Shown here: positions 51,046 through 61,200 of the stretch, in pieces | Position numbering within the stretch: position 1 is the first letter of the stretch | Layout: each line of letters begins with the position of its first letter | Assembly: GCA_032718475.1 (NCBI GenBank) | Contig: JAUCBJ010007817.1 | Coordinates: forward strand, 1-64,000 | From: Nemertoderma westbladi | Taxonomy: Eukaryota; Xenacoelomorpha; Nemertodermatida; Nemertodermatidae | Direction: 5' to 3' | Length of the DNA: 64,000 nucleotides | Position numbers and translations under genes: made by a program | The notes under the pieces: model-generated | The model's input: the letters and a program-made list of their open reading frames with translations, nothing else | Told to the model about the DNA's origin: nothing | Databases searched by the model: none

Positions 51046-51473
51046 ATTTTACGATAAGTTGACTGAATTCGGATTTGGAATCCCATTAAATTTTGTTAAT
51101 TAAATTTTACAGATATATAACGCAACTGTAATGCAGCCGATAGAAGTAATACTATAAAATTTGTTGTAATCATAATTTAGCAATTATGTACACATGTACT
51201 AAGTTATTGGTTAATATTTGGTCAGCGTAAATTTACTTAAAACTTAGTTTTTTGTTTTCGATAGTCCTTGCTGGCTTATTTTAAATATTATCACGGTAAC
51301 AGGCTGGGTGGTCCACACAAACCTTAGAAACTAACCTCACTCAACCAGCTGCGCCTTTATGGGTGCTTAGGGACCCACTGACGGAAAGGCTGAAATATAT
51401 CAGTAACGTTGCTTTAACAATAACACATTATTCAATTTACTATATTACCACATACTGAATATTACCACATACT
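51046..51473. other. 3' flank of the host gene
   Basis: No coding frame is seen. Poly(A)-signal hexamers lie at the stop codon (AATAAA 51042-51047) and shortly after (ATTAAA-type). Confidence 0.45.
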
Positions 51474-51494
51474 GGGGGGGGGGGGGGGGGGGGG
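51474..51494 (+). repeat. G21 homopolymer
   Basis: An uninterrupted run of 21 G at the 3' edge of the LINE fragment to its right. Its true length may be uncertain in the assembly. Confidence 0.8.
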
Positions 51495-52890
51495 AAACTC
51501 ATGGAAGTTTGAGAGGAACATAGACGTACTTTAGGGATAGTATCACCGGGGTTGCTGGAGAGTCGAGTAGAGTAATTATGAAGGGATGATATTTTTTGGA
51601 ATAGAGAGCCTAGAGAAGATTCAGCCGGGATAGTATTAGAGTTAATATCGCACATAAAGTTTCCTACTTGGTGTCTATATAGGAGGTCCAGCGGAAGAAT
51701 ACTAAGTGAGTTATAAATAGGTCTAGAAGGGGCTTGATAGTGGGAAAAGGTTATACAGCGTACGAGTTTGTTAATTTTAATTTGTAGTGGTTTTAGAGTA
51801 GATGAGTGGGTTTTACCCCAAAGTAGAATACCATAGAGTAGATAGGGGTGAACTAGGGTTAGATGGAGTTGGCGCAGAATGCGTAGTGGGAAGATGTGAT
51901 GGATCTTGTAGAATAGCCAAGATGTTCTAGATATCTTTTTGATAATGTAATCTATGTGTGTCTTCCAATTTAGGTTCCTATCTACTAGTATCCCTAGAAA
52001 TTTAGTGTAGTCTGTAGTTTGGATATCAGTACCATTAATATATAGTTTATCAGTATAGGTTTGGTGTGAGTTTGAGAATATTGCATATTCTGTTTTGGTT
52101 AGGTTTAATGATAGACGATTATCTATTAGCCAGTAAGAAACTTTCGTTAGTTCAATATTAGTTAGCCTTAACAGATTAGATATGTTAGAGTTAGAAGAGT
52201 AGAGAGTGGTGTCATACGCAAACAAGGTAGATATGAGAGAGGTAGCGTTAGGCAGGTCATTTATATATAGGAGGAATAAAATCGGAGATGTAATGAGGAA
52301 ATGTAATTACGAGATACCTGGACTTCCGGCGTGAACGCGACGAGAACTTCATCGCGGAATCGTATAGAGACGGCCCCGGCTTTTCCAGTTCGTTCTGGAA
52401 AATGGCCGGACAAAGAAACCGACACCACGTGACCCGAGCCACTGCCCCTGGCTTCCACCATCGCATATGTGGAAACGCAACACCATTCCATCCCCTCTCA
52501 CCCGACTGTATCTGTAAATATTGCCACCTCGCGTGCGTCACCCGGTATCACGCCCTCAGCTGCAATAACTGTCCCTCGCTGACCTCTCTCGCCTCCCAGT
52601 AACTTTTATATTATTTACATTTTAATCATTGACTGCCGTTCAGCCAGTTAATATGTTTACTGTACTGAAATTTACCCCACGCGGGGGTGTATATAATATA
52701 TTAATAAAATCGGAGATAGGATACTTCCTATCTATTCTAGGATACTTTTTATTCTATATGATTCTTTAGGGTATCAAATGCTTTGCGTAAATCTATATAG
52801 ATTGCACAGGCTGATAGTTTTTGATCGAGATACTTATGTAAGTTTTCAATAACGAAGAAGAGAGCGTGATTAGTGCCAATGATACACCAC
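51495..52890 (-). pseudogene. CR1/L2-like LINE RT fragment, split by a 413-bp insertion
   Basis: The minus strand holds IDLRKAFDTL (about 52760-52890), then after the insertion SPILFLLYINDLPNATS, FAYDTTLYSS, LSLNLTKTEYAIFSN, TKFLGILVDRNLNWKTHIDYI and HLTLVHPYLLYGILLWG down to about 51500. The active-site motif reads FAYDT instead of FADDT, so a catalytic aspartate is lost. The 5' half (endonuclease) is missing. The family is distinct from the RTE copies. Confidence 0.75.
52290..52702 (+). mobile_element. 413-bp insertion with 15-bp target-site duplication
   Basis: AATAAAATCGGAGAT occurs at 52275-52289 and again at 52703-52717, and the LINE reading continues across the two copies. The inserted segment is GC-richer than its surroundings. 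One + frame is open from about 52293 to 52602, contains FRRERDENFIAES, and ends with a Cys/His-rich stretch (CICKYCHLACVTRYHALSC). The right end is TATATAATATATT. I do not recognise it. A 15-bp duplication fits LINE-mediated insertion of a SINE or a transcript. Confidence 0.75.
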
Positions 52891-52892
52891 AG

Positions 52893-52935
52893 GAGCGGCG
52901 AGCGGCAGGGGCGAGCGGCCGCGGCAAGCGGCCAC
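52893..52935 (+). repeat. Short GC-rich GAGCGGC repeat
   Basis: Imperfect repeats of GAGCGGC and AAGCGGCC stand out against strongly AT-rich flanks. Confidence 0.6.
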
Positions 52936-52998
52936 TTTTTAAAAATTATTAATTAATTATTAATAATAAATAAATAATTAAATAAATAAATTAATTAA

Positions 52999-53310
52999 TT
53001 ATATTTTTTTCAACTTTTTAGGAAATTTAAATTTAATTCTAGAATTATTTGTATTAAAAATGAATTCGAAATCTTTACATTTCGCTTCAGAATTAAACAG
53101 TTTATTTATATCATCAATAATGACTTGAATAGAGCTATGCATACCAGGAAATAAACTGTATGATTTGGCATCTTTTGCGTCTACACCGATTGACAGAGAG
53201 ATTTGAGTTTGCAGAGTAATATTGCTGTACGTTGCTTGGTATTGGATTTCAGCAAGTCCAATTTTAGCGTTTTGACCAATATATAATTCTTCGGCTAAAT
53301 CAACAGTTAA
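52999..53310 (-). pseudogene. Remnant resembling a Polinton/adintovirus-type minor structural protein
   Basis: An open minus frame of about 103 codons without a start codon ends at TAA 52999-53001. It includes VDLAEELYIGQNAKIGLAEI and later SLFPGMHSSIQVIIDDINKLF. The pattern of a short strand, then NAKIGLAEIQY, resembles the N-terminal region of proteins carried by Polinton/Maverick-like elements and related animal viruses (the W-x-VGL-x-EI-x-Y pattern). The N-terminus is cut off by the RTE fragment starting at 53311. The assignment is tentative; I am sure only that it is coding-like. Confidence 0.4.
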
Positions 53311-54030
53311 GTTTTATTAACTCCAGAAAGACCAAAAACAGTTAACTTTGGCCTAACAGTTAACTTTGAAAGTCCTTAGCAAGTCTCTGATCGGATGAGC
53401 ATAAGCTCAAAGATGGTATGCTTGAGCATGTGGATGATTTCTGTTATCTGGGATCATGGATCCGGAAATCAGGTGAGGACCTTCGAATACGTAAGGGAAA
53501 GGCATGGGCAACCTTGAATAGGCTTTCCAGGATTTGGAAGTCACTGAGAATTAATCGGAAACTTAAGGTCCGATTATTTAGAGCAGCAGTAGTTCCAGTA
53601 CTTCTCTATGGGAGTCCATGCTGGGCTCTAACTGCTGAGGACACCAAATCTCTGGTTGGCACATTCACAAGAATGCTACGCCGGGTTCATTGTGTCAAGT
53701 ACAATGCACACATCTCCAACCAGACACTATATAACATTGGAGGTGTCTCATTGGTTCCCCCAAGCTTGACACTAGAACAAAATCGCCTCCGCTTTGCAGG
53801 ACAACGCTTTCGCCGTGAGGACCAACCAGTGCATAATCTTGTACTTTGGCAGCCTCAAGGAGTGAATAAGCATGGTGGACAACCCATGACTTTCTTGAGA
53901 CGCATCTTAAAGGACACTGGCCTTGAAGATGCGGATGATCTAGCAAATGTCATGGGTGATTGGGAGTTGTGGTGGTGCAATTTTGTCGATAAGCCGGCAC
54001 AGCATTCTTAAAAATGCAGCTATTATTAAA
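53311..54030 (+). pseudogene. RTE LINE copy 5, 3' part only
   Basis: This matches the C-terminal quarter of the RTE ORF, from LFINSRKTK-like sequence to the KPAQHS stop. The frame 53418-54011 (197 aa) is open: MLEHVDDFCYLGSWIRKSGED, VPVLLYGSPCWALTAED, RMLRRVHCVKYNAH. It is 5'-truncated inside the RT and cannot act alone. Its 3' end diverges from the family after AAAATGCAGC. Confidence 0.85.
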
Positions 54031-54454
54031 CATCGACACACTCCTGCACATATTATTTACTTACCCTAATACTGTAATACTAACACTAACACTGATTATC
54101 TATCCTACACATTAAGTTTCACATTTGTAATTGTTTATTTATTTTCACTATTTTAAATCATTTTGTTGAGTAAATCTTTCACATGGGGGGTGCGCTCTAG
54201 ACGCAATTATAATTTCACTTTCAGGTCCGGTGAGCAAATAACAGCTGATTTCTTCCAAATATTATACTGTTATTGACTTTCGTTTATTGTTTTGGTTATT
54301 TTGCCAAGAATTATGCGCCACTGGAACCTGCTCCTTTCCCTAAATTGATAATCTAACATTAGCCGAGTGATCTTTAGAGATCTTTAGTGTTCTTATCTTT
54401 TTGATCACAAATTATGCATAAAAAATGAGAAATTTATTAGCTTGTAATCAATTC
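54031..54454. other. Unassigned sequence
   Basis: No gene or repeat recognised. Confidence 0.4.
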
Positions 54455-54835
54455 AGGTCAGGTCAGGTATTCTAGGTCGTTGATCAATAAAACTTGCCAC
54501 CTCCATACAGCATAAAGGAGGTGCTACCTGTGGCTGCATAGACCCTCTTACTAGGGCAAATCTGGTCCTGTAACTAGAACCACTTCGTTCTGGGATAAGG
54601 ACGCCCTTGGTCCTGGATTAAGGACCCATATACTTGGTTGCAGGGGTATATGGCTTGGCCAGGCAGATGGTGATCTACCAATGGCTGGTCAGGAGTAGAT
54701 TGTTCTCATGTCCCCTCTGAATGCACTTCACTGCGACCTGCACCTGGCAGCAGGGGTACCTGGCATGTGGGTCATGTGCGTCAGAGTAGGTATGGGTGAT
54801 GGGTCTCATATCTGACCCCTCTTGACGACGACCTC
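54455..54835 (+). pseudogene. RTE LINE copy 6, 5' UTR fragment
   Basis: This matches the 5' end of the RTE family (GGTCAGGTCAGG-, then AACTTGCCACCTCCAT, GGAGGTG, CAGGGGTATATGG) in the same orientation as copy 5 but lying downstream of it. A 5' fragment and a 3' fragment in this reversed order suggest two separate truncated events or a rearrangement. Confidence 0.75.
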
Positions 54836-55081
54836 TTGATGAAAACCAAAGGCTCATCTCTTTTGGGTATTACCTATAAGACAAGTGGGCTGGCAGGCTA
54901 AGGCGCCACACTAACTCCTAAGGGATGGACAATAATTATCAGACCATATATTCACTCACCCGCAGCAGAAGCCAGGGTTCCCATTGTACCGCTTGGATTG
55001 TATAAAGATATACAATTGTCTCGCTGTAGGCAACACGTAACAGTACGAAATGTCAGTAGTAGGGTCTTGGCCGGCTCGGCG

Positions 55082-55353
55082 ACAGTTAGACCCCACTGAC
55101 ACCCATTGGGTGTCATATGACACCCTATTATCACCCATAGGGTGTCATTGGGTGTCATTGGCGCCAGACTGTCTGGGTGACACCTCCCATTTAGGCTAAT
55201 TAGACCCTAATTGACAGGTGTTATCAATTAATTAGTACAATTAAACCCTAACAGGTGTCATATGACTCCTAATTAGGGTTTAATTGATTATCCTAATTAA
55301 TCAGACTGATTAGCGCCCTGACACACAATGGGTCATCAGTGTTGTCTAACTGT
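55082..55353. mobile_element. 272-bp fold-back MITE-like element
   Basis: Terminal inverted repeats start ACAGTTAGAC and end GTCTAACTGT. Similarity continues for about 35 bp (ACTGA-ACCCATTG-GTGTCA). The interior is rich in further palindromes: ACACCCATTGGGTGT, ACACCCTATTATCACCCATAGGGTGT with a loop, and AATTAAACCCTAA/TTAGGGTTTAATT around CATATG. It contains no coding frame. No target-site duplication is obvious. Confidence 0.65.
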
Positions 55354-55719
55354 ACACCTAGAGGCCCAAGAGGGTGTCATAAGTGACACCGCGGCTCTTT
55401 TATTTATTAATACCTATTTATTTATATTTAATTTTAATTAATTATTTATACTTTATTTTAGAATTACCAATAATTAGTTTTATATATTGGTTTCTATATA
55501 ACCTCATGGACTTTCATCTCGTTATACTTAGACATATGGTATACAGCTCCCTTACTGGTAACTAATTACTCCAGACAGCTTTATCGTTGACCTTTGACCT
55601 TTGACCCCCAATTAGCTTTAACCAAGCAACAGCTTATTAATAATAGTTGTATCCAAGCGCCCCACCCCCCACCCCGTGACAGCTCTGATTACTAATTACT
55701 CTTACCTATATCCAGCCGT
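55354..55719. other. Unassigned AT-rich sequence
   Basis: No gene recognised. A C-run (CCCCACCCCCCACCCC) lies near 55661-55675. Confidence 0.4.
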
Positions 55720-56145
55720 CTGCAGTTCCATAGTCTGCCGCTAGAAAGCGTATGATCTGAAATTAACATCTTCTCTAACTTTGCTATTTTCATTCCGAAT
55801 GTGTTTAAACTCGGTAGGCATCTACTACGGCTTAGGCCATATCTTTTGCGGAGCCATAGAGTAGTATGAAGTTCCCCTGTCTACCGCTAGATGGCGTATT
55901 ATTTAAAAATTAACATCTTCTCTAACTTTGTTATTTACAATCCGCAAAACTATGAAGTTATATTGCTTAAGGGCTCTAAGGGGCGAGCCATGAGGCAAGA
56001 TGTTTGAGGCTTATTTAGATATATTATTACTTAATTTGACCCCCCAATCGCCATCTTCTACGGCATAGGCTATATCTTTTGCGGAGTCACAGAGTAGTAT
56101 GAAGTTCCCCAGGCTGCCGCTAGAGGGCGAAATGTCTTAAAGTGA
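55720..56145 (+). repeat. Imperfect ~228-bp repeats carrying CTCF-like motifs
   Basis: The block TACGGCNTAGGCNATATCTT followed by TTGCGGAG and AGTAGTATGAAGTTCCCC occurs at about 55826 and 56054. Both copies end with a CCGCTAGANGGCG core (55884-55896 and 56117-56129). A third, poorer CCGCTAGAAAGCG lies at 55738-55750, followed like the second by TTAACATCTTCTCTAACTTT. Confidence 0.65.
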
Positions 56146-56232
56146 AAACCATACGATAGCCATGAATTGGTTACTAGGCAATAATACTGCATTTTGCAAC
56201 GTTAGGCCTATTGCTAACCAAACGAAAACTGC

Positions 56233-56304
56233 CCTGGTTCATGTGAGGATCGAACCCATGACATACGGGAGATGTGAATTCAACGCAACCACTACACCAA
56301 GGTG
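56233..56304 (-). repeat. tRNA-like sequence (probable SINE head)
   Basis: On the minus strand GGTGTAGTGG (A box) is followed 40-odd bases later by GGTTCGATCC (B box), as in the sequence at 3538-3609. The anticodon arm does not fold convincingly, so a working tRNA is unlikely. It lies about 70 bp outside the left end of the Foldback-like element. Confidence 0.45.
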
Positions 56305-56370
56305 GAACAATAACCTTCGAATTTGTTCGTTGACGTTCGAATTTGTAAGACTCTCATTTAAGACCTGACA

Positions 56371-57037
56371 CAGACTATGCCTCACTGAGGCACTGAGGCA
56401 TAGACTATGTCTCACTGAGGCATAGACTATGACTCACTGAGGCATAGGCTATGCCTCACTGAGGCATAGACTATGCCTCACTGAGGCATAGACTATGACT
56501 CACTGAGGCACTGAGGCATAGACTATGACTCACTGAGGCATAGACTATGCCTCACTGAGGCACTGAGGCATAGACTATGCCTCACTGAGGCATAGACTAT
56601 GCCTCACTGAGGCATAGACTATACCTCACTGAGGCACTGAGGCATAGACTATGACTCACTGAGGCATAGGCTATGCCTCACTGAGGCATAGACTATGACT
56701 CACTGAGGCACTGAGGCATAGACTATGACTCACTGAGGCATAGACTATGCCTCACTGAGGCACTGAGGCATAGACTATGCCTCACTGAGGCATAGACTAT
56801 GCCTCACTGAGGCATAGACTATACCTCACTGAGGCACTGAGGCATAGACTATGACTCACTGCGGGATAGACTATGCCTCACTGAGGCATAGACTATGCCT
56901 TACTGAGCCACTGAGGCATAGACTATGCCTCACTGAGACACTGAGGCATAGACTATGACTCACTGAGGCATAGACTATGCCTCACTGAGGCACTGAGGCA
57001 TAGACTATGCCTCAGTGAGGCATAGTCTATGCCTCAC
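56371..57037 (+). repeat. Left terminal array of 19-bp palindromes
   Basis: The unit is GAGGCATAG-A-CTATGCCTC, a perfect palindrome with a single central base, followed by ACT; an extra GAGGCACT is often added. Variants with CTATGACTC are frequent. The centre is A throughout except the innermost unit (near 57017-57035), where spacer and centre switch to AGT and T, i.e. the opposite orientation. Confidence 0.92.
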
Positions 57038-57210
57038 TTCAATATACGAGCACAAAAAAGTTTACAAGCACAGGTTCAAATCCAACTAAAGCTCTATATA
57101 TTTTGCATTGAAGTGGAATACTTTAGATGCTTGGGGGGAATCTGGTTTGCGAGGGATATTTGAATGGTGAGTATAACTATCCTTGAGAGCTAGTGCAACG
57201 CTATCTCACT

Positions 57211-57253
57211 ATGGATGGGCTTTACCATTGTACTCGCATCTGCTCTCTCATTG
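57211..57253 (+). repeat. Inner inverted repeat, left copy (43 bp)
   Basis: Starts ATGGATGGGCTTTACCA and ends CTCTCTCATTG. Its reverse complement is at 62862-62904 with one mismatch. On the right it touches the array directly; on the left about 170 bp of other sequence lies between. Confidence 0.85.
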
Positions 57254-57347
57254 GCTGTCTAACTTTCCTCCCTCGAGTCCTGATTGGCTGCCTAACTCAC
57301 CCTCGCACTCTGATTGGATAATCCATTCTAGCCTCCCTCTATAATAA
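57250..57347 (+). promoter_or_regulatory. Promoter of the element gene: three inverted CCAAT boxes and TATA
   Basis: ATTGG occurs at 57250-57254, 57283-57287 and 57313-57317 (spacing 33 and 30 bp), the first two as ATTGGCTG-CTAACT repeats. TATAATAA lies at 57340-57347, about 140 bp before the ATG at 57488. Spacing and order fit a compact RNA polymerase II promoter. Confidence 0.55.
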
Positions 57348-57487
57348 CCCCCGTTCAACGCATTCCCAGTCATTCTCTAAGTTTTATATTAAAAAGTTTT
57401 ATTTATTTTCATAAAAGATTAATTTATTTAAAACTTTGTAAAATCATTTAGCTAAAATTCAATATTATCAATTGACATTGCTATATA

Positions 57488-58209
57488 ATGCATAGGCATG
57501 AAAGTTGTTTGGTTTGTAATAAAGAAATGAGACAAGACAATTTATCTCGTCATATGGAAACACATAGAAAGGAAAAACTAATGGCTCCATTACCAAAAAA
57601 ATTTAAAAAATCCGAAGATATTTTTAGTGAAGATGAAAAGAAAAAGAGAGATGAGCGTGATATATTAAATATAAAACAGACAATGGAAAGTAAATTTCAT
57701 AAAGTTATGAATATTTTGAAAGGGATACAAAAACAGTTACCCCTAGAAAATGAGGAAAATTTGAGTGAGAAAGATGGAGAAGAAGTGGATGATGAGATGG
57801 AGAATGAAAATAGTGAGGGTCAGGATGAAGTTGAAGAGAGTGAAGTTGAGAACGAAGAAAGTGAAGATCAGGAAGATGATGAAGAAAGTGAAGGTCAAGA
57901 AGAGGGTGAAGATAGCGAAGGTCAGGAAGAGAATGAAGAAAGTGAAGAACAGGAAGAGGATGAAGAAAGTGAAGAACAGGAAGAGGATGAAGAAAGTGAA
58001 GGCGGGGAAGAGGATGAAGAAAGTGAAGGTCAGAAAGAGGATGAAGAAATTGAAGGTCAGGAAGAGGGTGAAGAAAGTGAAGTTCAGGAAAGTGGAGAAG
58101 AGGATGAAAATGATGATAATGAGGAAATAAAGAGGCAATTACTTGGAAATAAGAATCAATTGCGGAAAATTATTAAGCATTTGAAGGAGAATGAAGAAAA
58201 TAAAGAGGC
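57488..58209 (+). CDS. Zinc-finger/acidic/coiled-coil protein of the Foldback-like element, N-terminal part
   Basis: The ATG at 57488 opens a frame of about 240 codons before the RTE LINE interrupts it. Residues 7-26 form one C2H2 finger (C-x2-C-x11-H-x3-H). A basic patch follows (PLPKKFKKS), then a helical region and an extended acidic tract (about residues 88-210) made of repeats of E-E-S-E-G/E-Q-E-E-D/G. A coiled-coil repeat begins with LLGNKNQLRKIIKHLKENEE. The same repeat resumes at 61971, so the gene was continuous before the LINE inserted. It resembles no transposase I know. DNA binding by the finger and self-association by the coiled coil are inference. Confidence 0.65.
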
Positions 58210-61200
58210 TACTACTAGGATCGGCATGCTGCATTGCAGCTGCATTTTTAAGAATGCTGTGCCGGCTTGTCAACAAAATTGCACCGCCACAACTCCCGAT
58301 CACCCATGACATTTGCTAGATCATCCGCATCTTTAAGGCCAGTGTCCTTTAAGATGCGTCTCAAGAAAGTCATGGGCTGTCCACCATGCTTATTCACTCC
58401 ATGAGGCTGCCAAAGTACAAGATTATGCACTGGCTGGTCCTCACGGCGAAAGCAATGTCCTGCAAAGCGGAGGCGATTTTGTTCTAGTGTCAAGCTTGGG
58501 GGAACCAATGAGACACCTCCAATGTTATATAGCGCCTGGTTGGAGATGTGTGCATTGTACTTGACACAATGAACCCGGCGTAGCATTCTTGTGAATGTGC
58601 CATCCAGAGATTTGGTGTCCTCAGCAGTTAGAGCCCAGCATGGACTCCCGTAGAGGAGTACTGGAACTACTGCTGCTCTAAATAATCGGACCTTAAGTTT
58701 CCGATTAATTCTCGGTGACTTCCAAATCCTGGAAAGCCTATTCAAGGCTGCCCATGCCTTTCCCTTACGTATTCGAAGGTCCTCACCTGACTTCCGGATC
58801 CATGATCCCAGGTAACAGAAGTCGTCCACATGCTCAAGCATACCATCCTTTGAGCTTATGCTCATCCGATCAGAGACTTGCTGAGGACTTTCAAAGTTTA
58901 CTGTCAGAATTTTGGTCTTTCTGGAGTTAATAAAAAGACCAACACTAGAAGCAGCATGTTCTAATGAGCTGAGGAGCCGTTGGGCTCCCTCTAATGATTC
59001 TGAGAGTACTCCTAAGTCATCAGCAAAGTCTAGATCAGTTAGGTACTTGGCAGGATTTCCTCGACTTCTGGAGCCAGTAGGTGGAGTTATCATCACCCCA
59101 TCATCATTATAATGATCTAAGGACATGCGTAGAACATAGTCAACCACAATAATGAACAAGAATGGTGCAAGTGTGTCTCCTTGGAGGACGCCCCATAACA
59201 CTTCAAATGGTTCTGTGTCACCATCAACAGTAGACACAAATGTTGTCGAACCATCGTATACTGATCTGATTGCTGCAATAATTTCATCAGGAATCCCATA
59301 TAATGAAAGTATGCTGAACATACGTGAGCGAGAGACTGAATCAAAGGCCTTGAAGAAGTCAACAAAGATAACAGCCAGATGCCTGTCTTTCTTTTTTGAT
59401 AACTCTTCAATTATCCTTCTAAGTGCCAAAATGGGCTCCATGGTCCCACGACCTTTACGGAACCCATTCTGATTTCCACGGAGCAGTCTCTCAATGGGAT
59501 CCCTGATGCGATTTAATAGAATCCTATTGTATAGCTTTGCAGCAATCGAGATCAATGAGATTCCCCGAAAAGAACCATAGAGTGTTAGGTTGCCCTTCTT
59601 GGGAACTGGCACCAACTTATTTGTTTTCATTTCTTGTGGGACTCTTGTTGTTCGGTACATGTCTACTATGATGGGATAGATGAGCTTTAAACACTCAGGT
59701 ATTTTAAAGACCTCAGGGGGAACACCATCTACTCCACTGGCACGATTGGTCTTAATGCTCCTTGCAGCAGCCTTCACTTCTGCAAAGGAGATATCGCCAA
59801 TGGGAATATCTGGGAGTACAGACTCAGACACTTTTACTTCTATAAAGTTATCAGGCAATACCCTGTCATTATTGAGGAGCTTTTCAAAGTGGGCTTTCCA
59901 ACCATTGAGGCGATCGGCTGGTGATTCAGCCTTAACCTTGGTGGTTGGTTGGCTTTTCCGCCCAGTAAGCAGATTGATCGATTTCCATGCCTGGGATGAT
60001 TGCCTGCTGTCGTCAGCATCATTGATGGCATCAACCTGTTGGTTTATTAGCTCCTGTAGATTAGCAGAGTACTGCCTGTTCAGGGACCTAGATGCAGCCT
60101 TAACTGCATTCTTGGCCGCTGTAGTCTGTTTGAGTCGGGACTCTTTCTGCGCCTTATGAAGGTCATTTCGGCACTTCTGAATTTTGTTGTCAGTCCAGGG
60201 GGCCCTTTTCTTGTTTCGTGGGTATACAGGAACTGTTTCTGCAGCTGCTAACTTAACTGCTTCTGTAAAGGCAGTATAGCCCTCACAGTGATCTGCCGCC
60301 TCAGAGGCAAGAGCCTCATACCTGTTGCTCAGCTGTAGTGTGAAGCTGGATCTCACACTTGGCTGTTGCAACAGAGAGGACCAGTCATGCCGCGGCAAGG
60401 CAGATTTCGTTGTTCTGCTAGCACGCAGACTAAGTCTTACCTTGGCCACAATAAGGCGGTGATCACTGGAGAAGGGTCGTAGTGTAAATGCATTACAGTC
60501 TTGTATAGAGCTCATGTATTTCCTACGAAACAGAATATGGTCTATCTGGGACTTGTGACCACTGGGTCCACTATGAGTCCATAGCTTTCCAGTTCGCTTC
60601 TTGAACTGGGTTCCAGCCGAAAACAATTCATTTCCAGAGATAAAATCCTGAAGATGGACAGAATTTCGGTTAACACTATTGCTATAGACCCAGGGCGATG
60701 TAGGTGATTGATGCAGACTTGCATTAAAGTCTCCCAGGAATGTTAAGAATGCATGCTGATCAACTCCATCAGTAGCTGCTTGTAGATTGTGGTAGAAATT
60801 TTCCACCTCCTCTACAGGGGCAACACTAGTTGGAGAGTAGCACACAATCAGAACCACCTTAGGAAACTTCTTAGCCAGTCTTCCAGAACATGAGAAGTGG
60901 CAACGGATGATGCGGTTAGAGATTTGGTCTATTTTGTCCAATGCTGCATGTGCAGTTGGATTCATCAATAGACCAATTCCACCATTGCCACTATCATCTG
61001 CTGACGCGAGGGCGAGTCGCCAACCGCCCCCCATGTCCTTAATCAGAACCTCATCAGTCTGTCCAGTCTGCATTCGGTGCTCTTGAACACCCACTGCACT
61101 AAGAGAAAGCTTATCTGCCAAGGCAGTCAGCTCACCTTGTCGCATTGGGGACCCGAGTGTTAGGGTGTTTACTGAGGCTAGTCTTGTGACTTGCCTCAGA

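Noticed and set aside
55661-55675. C-rich tract as i-motif/G-quadruplex promoter
   Set aside because: It is short and isolated, with no gene start nearby.
56371-57037. CRISPR-like array
   Set aside because: There are no unique spacers. Units are contiguous palindromes with only 3- or 11-base gaps, and the context is an animal genome.
57743-58138. Minus-strand hydrophobic Phe/Leu/Ile-rich protein
   Set aside because: It is the antisense of the Glu-rich tract of the zinc-finger gene; GAA/GAG codons read backwards give Phe/Leu/Ile.
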